Part shown: positions 63,882-64,000 of the stretch, piece by piece
How the letters are laid out: each line of letters begins with the position of its first letter
Numbering within the stretch: position 1 is the stretch's first letter
Assembly: GCA_034190875.2 (NCBI GenBank)
Contig: CM067356.1
Span: forward strand, 73,289,644 to 73,353,643
Direction: 5' to 3'
Length of the DNA: 64,000 bases
DNA from: Urechis unicinctus
Lineage: Eukaryota > Annelida > Polychaeta > Xenopneusta > Urechidae
Made by a program: the position numbers and the translations under genes
The notes under the pieces: model-generated
Told to the model about the DNA's origin: nothing
Seen by the model: only the letters and a program-made list of their open reading frames with translations
Database searches by the model: none

Positions 63882-64000
63882 AGCGGTTCTGGCACACCAG
63901 TCTCATATGATTATGACACACCTATCTCATATGGTGCAACCCAGAAAACACACACACACACACAGGCTGACTCACATGTGCGAGCGGTACTGGCACACCT
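63882..64000. repeat. Start of a possible 101-bp tandem repeat at the window edge
   Basis: agcggttctggcacacc (63882-63898) returns as agcggtactggcacacc (63983-63999), an offset of 101 bp. Inside the unit the word ctcatatg occurs twice and a (CA)n run lies at 63947-63965. The window ends inside the second unit, so the array length cannot be seen. Confidence 0.5.

Overview
This is gene-poor, AT-rich (by eye roughly 62-65% A+T) nuclear-type eukaryotic DNA. It shows no operons, no densely packed open frames, no rRNA and no intact tRNA. It is full of long microsatellites (TATG/ATAC, TA, AG, CA), local tandem duplications and multi-kilobase duplicated blocks at different stages of decay. CpG does not look strongly depleted, even inside old repeats, which weakly argues against heavy CpG methylation. 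I cannot place the organism; an invertebrate or protist is as far as I would go. No open frame exceeds about 145 codons from a Met, and most of the longer ones are translations of microsatellites. I call no intact protein-coding gene.

Left part (1-31.7 kb). The sequence is mostly unique and unannotatable, with these exceptions. A 2.5-kb repeat (copy E1, 6.25-8.79 kb) recurs in diverged, insertion-bearing form at 18.87-22.39 kb (E2). An inverted fragment of the same family (18.34-18.87 kb) abuts E2, so oppositely oriented ATAC and TATG arrays face each other. Three separate tandem dimers lie at 9.04-9.94, 11.05-12.09 and 29.16-29.93 kb, each with a 400-500 bp repeat distance. A nearly continuous low-complexity block (polypurine, then AT) spans 22.98-23.92 kb. 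On the minus strand at 15.16-15.35 kb there is a decayed PHD-type zinc finger. A stop-poor stretch (30.66-31.44 kb) is followed by a promoter or first-exon-like patch at 31.5 kb.

Right part (31.7-64 kb). This is a palimpsest of one repeat system. The youngest layer is a tandem segmental duplication at 46.16-62.16 kb. Blocks A-C-B-U are present in a first copy (A-B-U, lacking C and truncated), a second copy (A-C-B-U) and a third copy (U only). The two copy junctions and the deletion of C each show 3-4 bp of microhomology. Older, roughly 65-75% similar copies of pieces of the same system lie at 32.4-33.3, 37.5-40.6, 41.5-42.2 and 44.6-45.3 kb. The flank beyond the tandem array (62.16-63.88 kb) is paralogous to 39.12-40.62 kb. 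Within this pair a shared reading frame, with a homologous stop and a 33-codon internal repeat, looks like a dead protein-coding sequence of unknown family.

No working system of interacting genes can be supported. The interest lies in the duplication architecture and the two protein relics. All similarity figures are eye estimates made without alignment software.
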